Part shown: positions 35,729-47,897 of the stretch, piece after piece
How the letters are laid out: the number at the start of each line of letters is the position of its first letter
Position numbering within the stretch: the stretch's first letter is position 1
NCBI GenBank assembly: GCA_950106755.1
Contig: OX467082.1
Span: 36,146,001-36,210,000, forward strand
Source: Climacium dendroides
Taxonomy: Eukaryota > Streptophyta > Bryopsida > Hypnales > Climaciaceae
DNA: 64,000 nt
Reading direction: 5' to 3'
The notes under the pieces: model-generated
Told to the model about the DNA's origin: nothing
The model's input: only the letters and a program-made list of their open reading frames with translations
The model's database searches: none
Translations under genes and position numbers: made by a program

Positions 35729-36669
35729 CCCCTAAAGGACCAAACGACATTTCTTTGGCAACATAGCAATTTTGGATAGCTCACTATGAATGGAGTTTTT
35801 ATTTTTTTTCCTTTCAAATTTTCACACAACATGTGCCCAAGGAGTAGCTTTAAGGCCCAACGATTTTCATAACTTTTGACTAAATGGTCTAAAAGTTATT
35901 GTATGATATGTCATTCTTTGCATTCGACAGGCAACCTAGGTAGAAAAAAACTTCTTTAAAAATCACTTTCTTAAGAAAAAAAATTTGAAATTGGTTTTCT
36001 AAATTTGTATGTAGGTGGAAAGCTTTAAATCATTCCATTATGATTAATGAGATGAAAGTTATGAGGAGTTTTAGTTTGGGAAAGTTTGCAAGCAGTTATA
36101 AATTTTTTACTCTCAAATAAACTTTGAAGTCCTTTATCTTACTCAATTTTAAATATTTTTGAAAGAAAAAAAATTAGGTGTAGATTTTTTATTACAACAT
36201 TAAAAACATTGGGATTGGCATTTTTCAATTTCATAAATTAATTGTTAATAGTTTAGTGTTTTGAATCATTCTCTACTTCATTATACTTACTATTTTTTTC
36301 CTATATGTTATACAACTCCAAATAATCTGCATTTTTTCAAGCATGTAGCCAACTTGCCTCAAAGAATGAATTCAAAGAGTAACCACCATTTTGGATAATT
36401 TTTCATAAAAATGTGACCTTGTGAAGTGCAGCTGCCCAGTTTTTCACAGGGACAAAAGAAAGATTCTTGTCATTTCAAACCCTAATATTTTGCAATCTAT
36501 GTAACGGAAATTTCTGAAATTTTTACCACTTCTTTACAAACCATTGTACTACAAGATCCTATGGTTACATGTATCCAAAAATCATTTTTTTTCTAAAATT
36601 TGGTACTTGTACTAGATATGATAGTTTTAAAGCGTTTTTGGTGAAAATATAGTCAAAAACCTTTAGGGG
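35729..36669 (+). mobile_element. TTAA-flanked non-autonomous element, copy 4
   Basis: TTAA (35725-35728) then CCCCTAAAGGACCAAACG. The right end ACCTTTAGGGG stops at 36669 and is followed by TAAT, one slip from TTAA. Length is 941 bp with no open frame. It belongs to the same subfamily as 19490-20192. Its right subterminal region, read on the minus strand (CATAGGATCTTGTAGTAC, then AATTTCAGAAATTT), still matches the left end of copy 1. It lies 191 bp from copy 3. Confidence 0.75.
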
Positions 36670-37209
36670 TAATTGAGATGTCATGGAGTTTTGATGTCAT
36701 ATGATTTAATTCTTGAAGTGTATAGTGGGATCCAAAATGACATGCACATAACTTTTACCACTTAAAATTTTAAGGTTTCAATATAGTTATTCTTTGATCT
36801 ACTTTATATTTGAGATCAAGCCTAATTTGGAGTTGACCCAATTAGTCTCAAGTTCCATAATTGAACTAAGGATTATGGTGCCTCTATTTTTCTATATGTC
36901 TCCAAATTTTTACCTTCCCCTCCAATTTCCCCCCTCCAATTGCCAAATGAATACCATATGATTGGGTGCATAACAATTAGGAAAATTTGATAAGCTTTCC
37001 ATATAAAGCCTTGGACCTCAATTAATGGTCCAATTCAAAGGATATAAATGACCCTATTTGAATTGGTTTCATTGATTTTGAAATGAGGCAAATATAAAGC
37101 AGTCTTCTGCATTTTTCTTCTCAATGGTTGATAGTTGAAACCTAAGAAAAAATGAGATTTTTTTTAAAAACATAACAGAAACTCCCCTCCCTCTTCTTAA
37201 AAAAATAAA
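36670..37209. other. Intergenic DNA, nothing recognised
   Basis: No supported gene or element. Confidence 0.45.
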
Positions 37210-37214
37210 AAAAT

Positions 37215-37683
37215 AGTTAAGAAAGTATCATCTTAATGCACTCTCCACTACAGTTAACTTGAGTTTACTATAGATATAAAGACAAGTAGAGATAAGAGTA
37301 GAATTACTTGACCAATAGATTGAGAGGAAAACTACTACACTAAAATTGATAAATAGTGTTGGCTACACTAATTGTCAATAATAACACTAATTGTGATTTG
37401 AAAGGTTAATGTTAGAACATTATTTATCCATTCTAACACTATTTTAGCTCTATAGTAAAATTTGGTCATTTCAACATTTCTACGAGAGTGTATTTAGTGT
37501 TTGACGGCGGGAGTCAAGTGCCCCAATACTATTTACACATAGTTAAAAAATAGTGTTGGGGGTAAAAAATACCCAACACTATTTACCAATCTTAGTGTAA
37601 TTCTCCTCTCTCCTCCCTATATGGTTTGTATCTCCTTCAATATACAAACACTCTTGTTTCTTGCACATTTTGGTTTCTTAACA
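37215..37683 (+). repeat. 5' LTR of the copia relic (with MITE insertion)
   Basis: Aligns with the 3' LTR from AGTTAAGAAAG to CTTAACA, sharing AGATATAAAGACAAGTAGAG and CAATATACAAACACTCTTGT. Without the inserted 260 bp MITE it is about 209 bp long. Its first base has changed from T to A relative to the 3' LTR. Confidence 0.9.
37338..37597. mobile_element. 260 bp MITE inserted in the 5' LTR
   Basis: The left end CACTAAAATTGATAAATAGT pairs with the right end on the other strand, CACTAAGATTGGTAAATAGT, followed by GTTGG on both. The 3' LTR has the empty site (GAACTACTAGTTCTCC). Comparison gives a TA duplication at 37336-37337 and 37598-37599. TA points to a Tc1/mariner-type MITE even though the ends begin CACTA. 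Confidence 0.85.
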
Positions 37684-38439
37684 TGTTATTAGCACGCTCT
37701 TTTGTTTTGGTTTTGGCTTTGAAGGAGGTTATTCACTCTCTATTTGAATCTGCTTCTTCTTGTTTAAAGTTTATTACGTTTCAATATCTCCAATTTCTAT
37801 TTTTTTTTACAACTTTTCTATTCAAAATTTTTGCCAAAGGTTATAGGCCCAAATAAGTGCTAATTGGCGTACTTTTTATTTATTTCTTTCACAGTTTCGT
37901 TAGCTTATCAAGAATGTTTGTTGTGCCATTTTTTCATGCTACCTTTTTGCAAGGTGAAATTGATTCGAACTTTGAGATTCCTCCTGTCATAATTCCTCCA
38001 TTAGCTAGTCCATTTGCTTATTCTTGTATTCCTCTTTCTTCTCTAACTGCATTCATATGTGCTCTCTGTTATTTTTTAGTTTCTTGTGCATCGGGTGGTT
38101 TGGATCATAAGGCTAGAGCCTAAGTAGATCAGTAGTCATTGCAATTACAAAGTGATTAAAACAATTACATTGATTAAGAAGAAGTATTCATATACTATTC
38201 ATATGCTTCTTGATTTTCTTGAATTCACTTTGTTTTTGTAGCAATCCAATTGGCTACTTCTTATAGGGAGCCACCAAAAATCTTATTTTATTTTATTTAT
38301 TATAGAATTCATATTAGATGGTAGAAAAGGGAAATTATCAGCATATATTATTTGAAACCATCCTACAACTATTTCCAGGAAAATAATAAAGCTTAAGCTG
38401 AAACTCAAAAAGCCCATACTATGGAGATGTCCATGGATT

Positions 38440-39220
38440 CAATGGAAGTTGAGCACCTGGACATGTATGTTGGTGAGAATATCTCCACTAGTAAGTTTTG
38501 TGATACTTTTCTTGACTCTGCAACTACACATGCAATCTTGCGGGATAAATAACAAAAAAAATACTATGAAATTTGATGAATTTTGTGATGCATGCGTGCA
38601 TATATTCATACAATCATGGAATAGTAATTTTTTTGTGAAATTTGATGAGTCTTGCAATGCATGCATATATTCATATAATCTTGCAAAAATAACAATTTTT
38701 TTCTATGAAATTTGATGAGGCTTGCGATGCATGTGTGCATATACTCATACAATCATGTGGAAATAACAATTTTTTTTTATGAAATTAATGAGTCTTGTGA
38801 TGCATACGGGCATATACTTATACAATCCTACGGGATAAACAATTTTTTGATGTGAATAATCTTTCAACTTGGCAAACCATAAATTTAATGACTATGGCTA
38901 AATTGAATGTGTTTCATTTCCAGAAGGGACCAACAAAGATGATTTTGCTTGAGGGCACCATCCTTACTTGCATGTGTGCAATATATTCATCCTCTGCGTC
39001 TCAAAGCTTGATTAACTATCAAGATGTGAGTACCAGCAGTTTTCACCTCTCGATTAGAATTCTAGATAGGCAAGAGGCTCTAGTTTTCATGCATGATAAT
39101 AAAGTAGTGAAAATAGTTTTTGTTGCTGCAAGTGGCTTGTATTGGATTGCAATCCGACCACACATTGTATCTAGTTTTGCTTTATCTTTGAAAGATAATA
39201 AAATTTCTATTTAGTATAGA
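38440..39220 (+). pseudogene. copia protease and pre-integrase remnant
   Basis: A frame at about 38497-38550 encodes FLDSATTHAILRDK followed by a stop, the active-site segment of copia protease. After a tandem expansion the frame resumes near 38815 with YTILRDKQFFDVNNLSTWQT. It continues through a pre-integrase-like segment (KMILLEGTILTCMCAIYSS, then …SGLYWIAIRP) and stops at 39214. No GAG zinc knuckle is visible upstream. Confidence 0.75.
38568..38845 (+). repeat. ~70 bp minisatellite inside the protease remnant
   Basis: Four units begin at about 38568, 38637, 38705 and 38780 with GAAATTTGATGAGTCTTG-like words. They continue through GATGCATGCGTGCATATA, then TCATACAATC and an AT-rich tail. 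The last unit runs into the intact protease sequence. Confidence 0.85.
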
Positions 39221-39619
39221 AGATTGGATCATCTAGACTGTTTCAATACTAGATTCTATTGCAACTTCAATTATTTACGCGTTGGGCAAACGGACTCGTG
39301 GACCCGATAAGCAACCACGTAAATGCAAGGCAACTATTGAGGCTATTGGTCCTTTTATGCCTATAGCTACCACTACTAATATTACAGAATCTATTACTTC
39401 AGGCTCTCTATCAACATCAAATATTACTACCATTATTGATATAGAAAAGTCCAAAGTTGAATACAGAGTTATCTGTAATGTACTACGGTATTGGTGATGT
39501 ATGGGATAGAGCAACAACTGACATTGATGATTCATTCATTTTTATGATTGCAAAAATATTTTCTTGCGAGAAAGATGATCCTGAATCAAATACTATTGAA
39601 TAGGCAATATGTTGACTTG

Positions 39620-39925
39620 ATTGATTGAAGTGAAAAGTTGCTATTGAGGAGGAGTATGCTTTTTTGCGTAAGAGGCAAGTTTGTGAACCAATTGTGAATT
39701 GTCGTATGATGAATCCCCAACTATCTTATATAAAGACAACAATGCATTTGTGCATGTGTTGCACAAATGTAAGTGGGTTTTGTCAAAGGCGATCGAACAA
39801 AGTATATTAATCCGAAATATTTTAGTTATGCGCATGATTTTATCACAAATGGAACATTGAAAATTAAGAAAATCATATCAACAGAGAATCTAGCTGATCT
39901 CTTCACCAAGACTCTTCTATTATGA
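39620..39925 (+). pseudogene. copia RNase H remnant
   Basis: Across a frame change, the sequence encodes PTILYKDNNA, then RTKYINPKYFSYAHDFITNG and, ending at TGA 39925, STENLADLFTKTLL. These are the DN and K-A-D-TK-L signatures of the C-terminal part of copia RNase H. Confidence 0.8.
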
Positions 39926-40257
39926 ACACATCGTTGACTTGTTCATGGCATTGGAATGCGATGATTAAATAGTTTAGAGCAAGAAATTCAATAGTTTTTA
40001 TTGCTATTACTATATAAGCCTTTTGATATTTTTTCATATATTTTTCCATTGATTTTTACCATGAGAAGAGATTGATGAAGGCATTGTACTATTTTTCCTT
40101 CATCTATGGTTTTTCCCTTGATTGTAAGCAAGGTTTTCTCAGATAAGGTTTTAATGAGGCAACAACCATAATCTTATAAGATTATGGAATTTTGTATAGA
40201 TTTTTATATAGGATTTTGTATACATTTTTTGCAAATGATATGTCAAGTGAGGAGGAG

Positions 40258-40453
40258 TGTTAAGAAAGTGTTTCTTAATGCACTCTCAATTGTAGTTAAC
40301 TTGAGTTTATTATAGATATAAAGACAAGTAGAGATAAGAGTAGAATCACTTGACTGATAGAATGAGAGGAGAACTACTAGTTCTCCTCTCTCCTCCCTAC
40401 ATGGTTTCAATATACAAACACTCTTGTTTCTTGCACATTTTGTTTTTTCAACA
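40258..40453 (+). repeat. 3' LTR of the copia relic
   Basis: 196 bp from TGTTAAGAAAG to TTCAACA, preceded by a polypurine tract and followed by AAAAT, the target duplication. Confidence 0.9.
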
Positions 40454-40873
40454 AAAATCATATCATTCCATTCTTCGGTTTAGGGTGGAGCAGCGGTAAT
40501 AGGCCCTCCTGTTCCATTAGACCGACGCCCGTAGAGCTGACACACAACAAGGCCATCTTGATGATCGCCCTCTCGAGACGACAAGGCTGCGCGTCACAAT
40601 CGCCTCGGCAGGTGAGCACGATCGCCAAAATTCGAGGTGAACAATCTCCAAAAACACCTTCTGCAAATGCATTCGCCGCTTCTTCTCTTCTCTGATACTC
40701 TGAAATTCTCGGAGAGTAACTAGACGTTGCTTTGGTTGAGATTGCTACGAAAAGGAGAAACGAGAATTGATAGATTGCCAATTAGGGTGAAAGAGGTGTT
40801 GCAGTAGTGAGATTCTGTGAGCAATTTGAATTTGTTTGCAAGATTTGCACTTGTGCGAGCGAGAGGGAGAGCA

Positions 40874-43800
40874 ATGTCGCACACAGTGAGTAGTGCGGGA
40901 TCGTTGCATGCCGTAGCTCGCTGCTTAGGCATCAGAGCAAAGTCGTCACGGTCGGCCGCTTTTGTGCCTTCGTTGCTTGTGCACAGGTCTTTCTTTCCAG
41001 TTTCGATTGGCAGACAGGTCTGGAGTCAAGCGGGGAATCGTAGAAGACAGCGCGCCATTGTTCAGTTCGCTGCCCGTGCTGAAACAGGTGGAGAATCTCG
41101 CCGCCGATTGGGACATCACGGAGATAGATTGTGGAATGTGGACGTGCTTGTGATTGAATTTCTATTTTCTGTTTTTACGGAAAACGCGTTTGAATTTGCG
41201 ACTATTTGTTTGATTCTTGCTTTTCGGTAATGTGCGAGTTGGTGCTGGAGGAATTGCGCAGCATATTTAGATGCGGTTTTTCTCGGGACCTGTGATGTGC
41301 ATTTTGAAAAGAATAATGTTTCCAGGAGGGAAATTTATCTAGCGGAGGTCCCCGATAATGCATGTCCCGAAAACCTTGGCTTGTGTGTAATTATTTCTTA
41401 GCGGGGTGCAGGTTCTGCAGGCGCTTCTGCTGCTGGTGCTGGTGCAGAAATGGGGCAATCGAAATGCGAGACGCCTTATGGAGCTTGGAAGTCTCCGTTG
41501 ACGGCGGATGTTGTTTCTGGTTCACTAAAGCGCTTGGGAGGCGCCGCCATCGATGCCGACGGCCGCTTGCTTTGGCTTGAAGGTCGACCTTCTGAAGCTG
41601 GGTGAGTTTGAAGAAACCAATATTCTCAGCATTCTCTCGATTCGTTCATCTGTTAGGCTTTACTGTGGAGTATGGACCTGAAGCTCTGAGCTGTCTCGGG
41701 TCTAGTGTAAGTAGCAAAATGATCACTGAAAAAGTAATTATGCCTATTCTGCTTTGGGGTTTCTTGTTGGTGCAGCATTGAATTGCGTCTGAGATGATAG
41801 TTTTTAAATTTCATGCTCTGTTTTATTTGTTTATTTATTTATTTATTTATTTATGTACTTTTCGGAGTTGTTTGCAGTCGTGTGGTTTTGGTGAGGGAGG
41901 GAGCTCAGCCTGGATCAGTTGAGGATATCACTCCAGCTGGTTTCAGTGTGCGTACCGTGGTGCATGAGTATGGCGGAGGGGCGTTTATAGTCAAGGGAGA
42001 TCACATCATTTTCTCCAATTATGCTGACCAGAGGTTGTATAAACAGTCTATTAATGGAGGTACTAATCTCTCCAACCACCAGGTCATATTGGATTGTCTT
42101 GAATTGTGCTCCTGCAGCTACCCAGTTCTTTTGTTGCACTCAAAACTATATTTCAATTTGTTATCCGAACCTCCGTTCAGGGTTTAGGGTTCATTGTTTA
42201 AGATTTGGATGTCTTGATGTGGATACCATCGGATTTTTGTAACACCAACGATGATCACCTGGGTGGACAGATCGCACTCCTGTGCCTCTTACTCCGGCAT
42301 ACGAGAATAAAGCAGTAAGATATGCTGATGGAGACTTTGATGAAAGGTTGAAGCGAGTGATCGTTGTTCGAGAAGGTAAAATGCGTTCTAGCACTTGCAC
42401 TAGTTCTTACAGATAACAGAATGTAGATGCGTTGGTCTATTGATGTTAATCAGTACCTTGCATATTATGAGAACATGCATCAGAGCATCATGGTTTGGGG
42501 CTCATAAGATATTGTCATTGACGTTTAATCTTCATAGTGCATCATGTATTAACTTGTTCCCTACTGCAGATAATCGCCAAGAAGGGATTGAAGCCGTTAA
42601 CGAGATTGTATCCGTGGGTCTCAGCGGCGACTCTAACCTTGGTACTCTTCTTTATATTTATATATTGCTATTATTTTGATGAAATGCGTGACATATCTGC
42701 TGACGTCGTAGTAATCTGCTTTGATGAAGTTGACATCTTTGGACTGTTTAAGAACTGTCTTATGTGTTGGATTAGTACTGGCAAGAGCATGATATAATTG
42801 ATGCACTAAGTCTACGATTCTTGTTTTTTTGGTAGCAGAGCCCAAGGTCCTTGTGAAAGGCAGCGACTTCTACATGTTTCCAAGACTGAGCCCGAATGGT
42901 CAAATGCTGGCTTGGATGGAATGGTCTCACCCAAATATGCCTTGGGATCGAACATCTATTTGGGTTGGGAAGGTTTCTGATGGTGGGTAAGTGTGACATT
43001 GCTGTTTTTATAAATAGCTGTTGGATGTTGCTCCTTTGTTATATCATATCAGCTTTGATAGCTACTTTGATTGTAAAAATTTACAGCGAATCATTTAATG
43101 GTGATTCAAATAGCATTTCTGGGGCAATCATGGTGAAAATTCTTAACTGTCATTTGTCTATATTCATTGTCGTGTATTACACTTGCGTGAACAAACCGCT
43201 ATCGCGACCACCGTCTGACCTCATACATGCATTTGCAGGGATATAACAAATCCAATTTGTATTGCGGGAGGTGATGTGGGTGTCATAGAAGCTCCTACTG
43301 AGCCGAAGTGGTCACCTAAAGGTTTGTTGTCAGCTCTATCTGAAAAAAAACTAGACTTACAAATTTGTTTCGGATGAAGCAATTATCTATTTTTCTCTCC
43401 CTACGTGTTATAGTTCCTCTTATTTTGGTGGGACTATGTCCCTCCCCACACGCTATTTCTCTCCTTCAATCGTTTCGCATAATGCCTCGAGATGGTGCGC
43501 AGAGTAAATTAGGTCTTTTCGCAACTCTCAGTGATTCAAAAGAAAATATAAAGAAAACGATGTTTTCAATTACTTACCTTATACTGCGTTCAGGTGACTT
43601 GATCTTTGCGTCGGATCGTGGCAGTGGCTTCTGGAACCTCTACTCCTGGGTATAAACTCCGCCTTCAGTGAAAGTTCATAATGATATCATGTTTGCTAAA
43701 CTTTGGCCTAGCATATTAGAGACGGCGAAAATGTTTTGGGACTTTTTGCATCGATGAATTTGGTCCATAAGAATTGGAATTTCTTATCAGGAGTGCATGT

Positions 43801-46800
43801 CTTATCTGCTCTTCAGGGTGTTGGGAAGAAGGTGCAAGCTCTGTGTCCATTGGAGGCCGAGTTTGCAAGTCCAGCTTGGGTTTTTGGCCTCTCCTCATTT
43901 GGTTTCTTTGGTGACTCTGGAACTCAAATTGTTTGCACTTACAGGTATTTTGTCTTTTTATCTTTAGTGTTCTCGTTGGAATCCATCTTTCTGTTCAAAC
44001 ATTTCGCCCAATACATTTCCAGCTATTAGCTTTTCTGATCCAGGTCTCATTTTTATTATTATCATGCACTACTCATTTTTAACTTAGCCGGATACGTTTT
44101 TACGTTTTTACTTCATGTTTGAGAAATATTTGGTGGATTGCCATACTTCAATTCGTGCAAAACAGCTAGAGTATCCAACTTTTATTATATTGTATACCGC
44201 TGGCTATCTCTACAACATTTTATGGATTTCGTTCTCGTGTAGGCAACAGGGTGTATCTTATCTAGCCTCACTTGATCTGTTGACTGGCTCATTGTCACCT
44301 ATCAAGACAAGATTTACTGACATACAGAATGTGGTAAGTATGCTATGAGTATTTACAAGAGAGTAGCACGAATTGTGAACTTTCAATGGCAATGCTGTTA
44401 CCAAATAGGTTTTGTTAAGTAAATTTTCTAGTTCAGGACATCTCCACCAACTGTGCACTACGTCCTGAGTTCCTTGAATCGATTCCTTGTCATTTGTTCC
44501 ACTATGTTGGAAACTATGAGTTGCAACTCATAGTTATCTAAGTTATCCAACATGCTTTCTGTTCTCCAATGGTCCTCACTCTTTGCAGATGTGTCAGTGA
44601 CTACTTCTGATTATTTTCATATCCTAGGTTGAGTTTCATGTATTATCTATTAAACACCGACCATATGGACGATTGAAAACTTTAATATTACTATTATGAT
44701 GTGATGACAGTTTGTTAAAGGCAATGAGGTGTATTTTAGTGGTGGGTCACCGACCGACACGCTCTCCCTTGTGAAGGTGAGAAACTTCTGCAGTTTGTCT
44801 CCTGCAAAATTATTTTGGATTCAGAGCTGGATTGGATCGATGTCTGTATGCATGCATGAATGTATTTATATCCAGGTCAGCATAATTATATTTTCCAGGA
44901 TTTATCAGAGCTTGAAGTTTGGACGTGCTTGAGGGTAGTTCAAGAGTTCTTTACGGGTTGCGTCATGAGGAACTCCCTTTGACTGTCCTTAGTATCACTA
45001 TGTTTGCTCGCTTTCTGGGTTTTGCACCTTTTTCGTTTCTTACATCGTGCTTCATGCTATACCTCAGCGGGAAGCTGTTTTGCTCACAGGTATGGTTGAT
45101 TGTAGGTTTCTCTAGCAGAAGGGAAAGAGGGAGCTGCTAAGGAATTGGTGCTCTGGTCATCCATTGCTGTGGATATAGAGAAGTACAAGCCCTTCTTTAG
45201 CACTCCCAGGGTGGTGGAGTTCGACACCAATGTTGCAGGCCAGACAGCATTTGCTAATTACTACCCTCCTGTAAATGGAGACTTTGTTGGTCCTGCTGGA
45301 GAGCGTCCACCTTTACTTGTAAGAAGCCATGGTATGTTAGGATTTCGTCTTTGTGAACCACTCGTTTCATGAAGCTATTTTCTATTAGGAATGTACCTGA
45401 TGATTGAGGTTGCCTTATTTACTCAGGTTTGGATTGTTTTGGATAAGTTGATTCCTCTCCTTTGCTGCGGTCTTTACGTAATATAAGGTGGAAATTTCGA
45501 TCTGTCAGGGGGGCCAACATCTGATTCAAGTACAAATCTAGATCTTGCTGTCCAATATTGGACAAGCCGAGGTTGGGCCTTCGCCGACGTTAATTATGGG
45601 GGCAGCACAGGTATGTTTTTAGCTTCAACTAAATGTATCTCTGGCGTATGTGTCGTAACACCTTGCTTAAATGCGCCTTCATAGAAGCTTCCAAGTAATT
45701 CATTTGAAGTCCGACTGATAATTGAAATGGGCAGTTTGGTCCAAATAGGCACTTAGCAGATAATTTATCTAATTCAATTATCAAGTCTTCGTCCAAAGTA
45801 GAAATGCGTCTGATACTTGCTGATATTACTCATTTGTGAGGGTGTGTACAGGAGACATTTCTTGATGTGAAGTTTTTGGTGGTGTTTTATCCTACTGCTC
45901 TTGCAACATAGAAAGATTTCCTTCTGGTTAATTTCTGATAAGGTTTGAGATTTTGGAGCAGGATATGGGAGAGAGTACCGAGAGCGGCTCTACGGCCAGT
46001 GGGGCATTGTGGATGTCAATGACTGCTGCAGCTGTGCTGAATATCTGGTACACCCTCAAAAATGCTTTACTGAGAATCCATAGCAACTTTTCAGTCCAAC
46101 ATTCACGTTATTAGCCTGTTAGTGTCTTTCACAATTAGCCTTTTAGGCAATATATTTCTGTGTTTAGTACAGTTGTTTTGGCCAACGTTATGGATTTTAC
46201 TTGGCATTCCAAAACCTTTCTACTTCTGTTTACGAAAATACTGGGAACTGTGAGGTTTGTGCAGGTAAAGATAGGAGAGGTTGATTCCAAACGGTTGTGC
46301 ATATACGGAGGTTCGGCAGGAGGTTACACCACCATGGCCGCTCTGGTGTTCAAGGATACCTTCGCTGCAGGAGCTTCGCTCTATGGGGTATCTTTCTGAA
46401 TTCCTTGGTAACGAAATTTGTTTATTGAGTACAATCTCCCTTCACTATGTCTTTGATTGGGCATTGCTTGTTTTCAGACATCAGCAGCACACCAATGTTT
46501 TTATGCAAAGGTGTACTTAAAGCGGACCTGGTTTGATCGTGGAAGTGTCCCAGCGTTGCCTTCTGTATCAATGTCTAGCTAATTTATGTACGCTATGTAC
46601 GCTGCATAATTGACAGGTAAGCGATTTGAAGAGTTGTATAGCGGATACGCACAAATTCGAATCTCGCTATTTGGTTAATCTTCTCGGTATGTGCCGATTC
46701 TGCTTCCTTCGCTCATTCTCCGCTTCATAGTTTATTCAATATTGAAGTGGTAAATATGGTCATACTTATCTCTAAAAGAGTTATCATTTCCTGCTAGACT

Positions 46801-47897
46801 AGCATTCTGAGTGGTATGCTGCCTCCAGTATTCATTTTCGGACATGATATCGCGTATCTTCAGATTATTTCATCTGCTTGTGCTATATCGAAAGGATTAT
46901 TTGTTGTGGGGACGATAGGAAGGCTGGTATCCATGATTCTGGTCTTGCTGAACATGGAAACGTGTGTCTATTTTGAATGGGTGCAGGATATTGTCTTGTT
47001 TTTCTAGTCTTAATATCATCTGATGCTATGTCTTTTATGTTCTTATTGATGGATAAGATCTTTAGCACTTTGGATTATTGACCGTGTTCAGGTTCCAAGG
47101 ATGTCCTGGAAAAGAATCTGTATGACCGTTCTCCCATCAACTTTCTCGAGAAGCTCTCATGTCCTATTATCCTTTTCCAAGGTCTTGAAGATAAAGTACG
47201 TGTTTTGACCTCTAGTGTTCTTGCACCACTGTGGTGTAGGTTAAGAAATTAAGTTGCTTGTTGGATGATAGAAATGAGATCAAATTTGAACAACTTGCAC
47301 AACAGTACCATCAACTCGATTATTAACTCGATTATTGAATTGAGTCCATTTTTCTTGACCCCGAGCTGTTCATATTTGACCCGACTTTATGCTGGACTAT
47401 CTGTTAATGTTTACGACTCTTAGTCTTTTCTTAGCATGGCTAAACCTCGTTGATATCCAGATCGTACCACCAAACCAGGCACGGATGATTTACGATGCAG
47501 TTAAGGCGAAAGGTATCCCTGTTGCTCTTGTCGAGTACGAAGGCGAACAACATGGTTTCCGGAAGGTCTTTACTTCTCATCCTGTCTCGTCATCACTTTT
47601 CCTTTATCTACTAGGTTCTGATGGGCTATAGTTCTAAAATACTAGATTTTCCTTCCGGAAACCGTTGAAGCTGAAGTAGGTGTGGGCAAAAAGTTGATAG
47701 AAGATGGTCAGTAGTTCTAATAAGTAGCTAAGTAACCTAGATCTTTTCTCCTTAACGACTTGCGTGGCTGGGGTTGGCAGGCTGAGAATATCCGGAACAC
47801 ACTTGAGCAACAGATGACGTTCTTAGCCCGTCTTGTTGGTGGATTCCAAGTTGCAGATGACATCGTTCCAATCAAGGTGGAAAATTTTGATAACTGA
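40874..47897 (+). CDS. Organelle-targeted prolyl-oligopeptidase family (S9) peptidase
   Basis: Alpha/beta-hydrolase peptidase with an N-terminal beta-propeller, like the plant plastid protein of the AT5G36210 type. Likely role: hydrolysis of peptides in plastids. Nineteen exons: 40874-41087, 41412-41601, 41878-42059, 42271-42375, 42570-42641, 42839-42986, 43239-43321, 43594-43649, 43817-43944, 44243-44333, 44711-44776, 45106-45331, 45509-45610, 45962-46047, 46265-46387, 46617-46686, 47092-47195, 47461-47565, 47781-47897. All are in phase, giving 755 residues. Residues 1-70 are Ser/Arg/Ala-rich with few acids, as in a transit peptide. [18 protein letters not shown] begins the mature part. The catalytic triad is Ser600 in GGSAGG, Asp681 in FQGLEDK and His713 in EGEQHGFRK. 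No essential residue is missing. ATG 40874 is the first Met in frame. Product specificity is inferred. Confidence 0.95.

Larger units (their letters stand above)
37215..40453 (+). mobile_element. Decayed Ty1/copia LTR retrotransposon
   Basis: Two LTRs (37215-37683 and 40258-40453) bound the element, which is flanked by the 5 bp duplication AAAAT (37210-37214 and 40454-40458). After the 5' LTR a primer-binding-like TGTTATTAGCACGCTC begins at 37684. Before the 3' LTR there is a purine tract, AAGTGAGGAGGAG. Internal remains follow copia order: protease (about 38440-38560), pre-integrase region (38845-39215), then a jump to the RNase H end (39620-39925). Gag, integrase core and reverse transcriptase are not recognisable, so most of pol is deleted. 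It lies about 420 bp upstream of the peptidase start codon. Confidence 0.88.

Noticed and set aside
40458..40781. Minus-strand open frame of 107 codons with a hydrophobic start
   Set aside because: Lies in the leader or promoter of the peptidase gene and begins within the copia flank. No family is recognised and the tail is low quality.
40817..40873. Upstream extension of the peptidase frame from a GTG codon
   Set aside because: Nuclear plant genes start at ATG. The first in-frame ATG is 40874 and gives a good targeting peptide.
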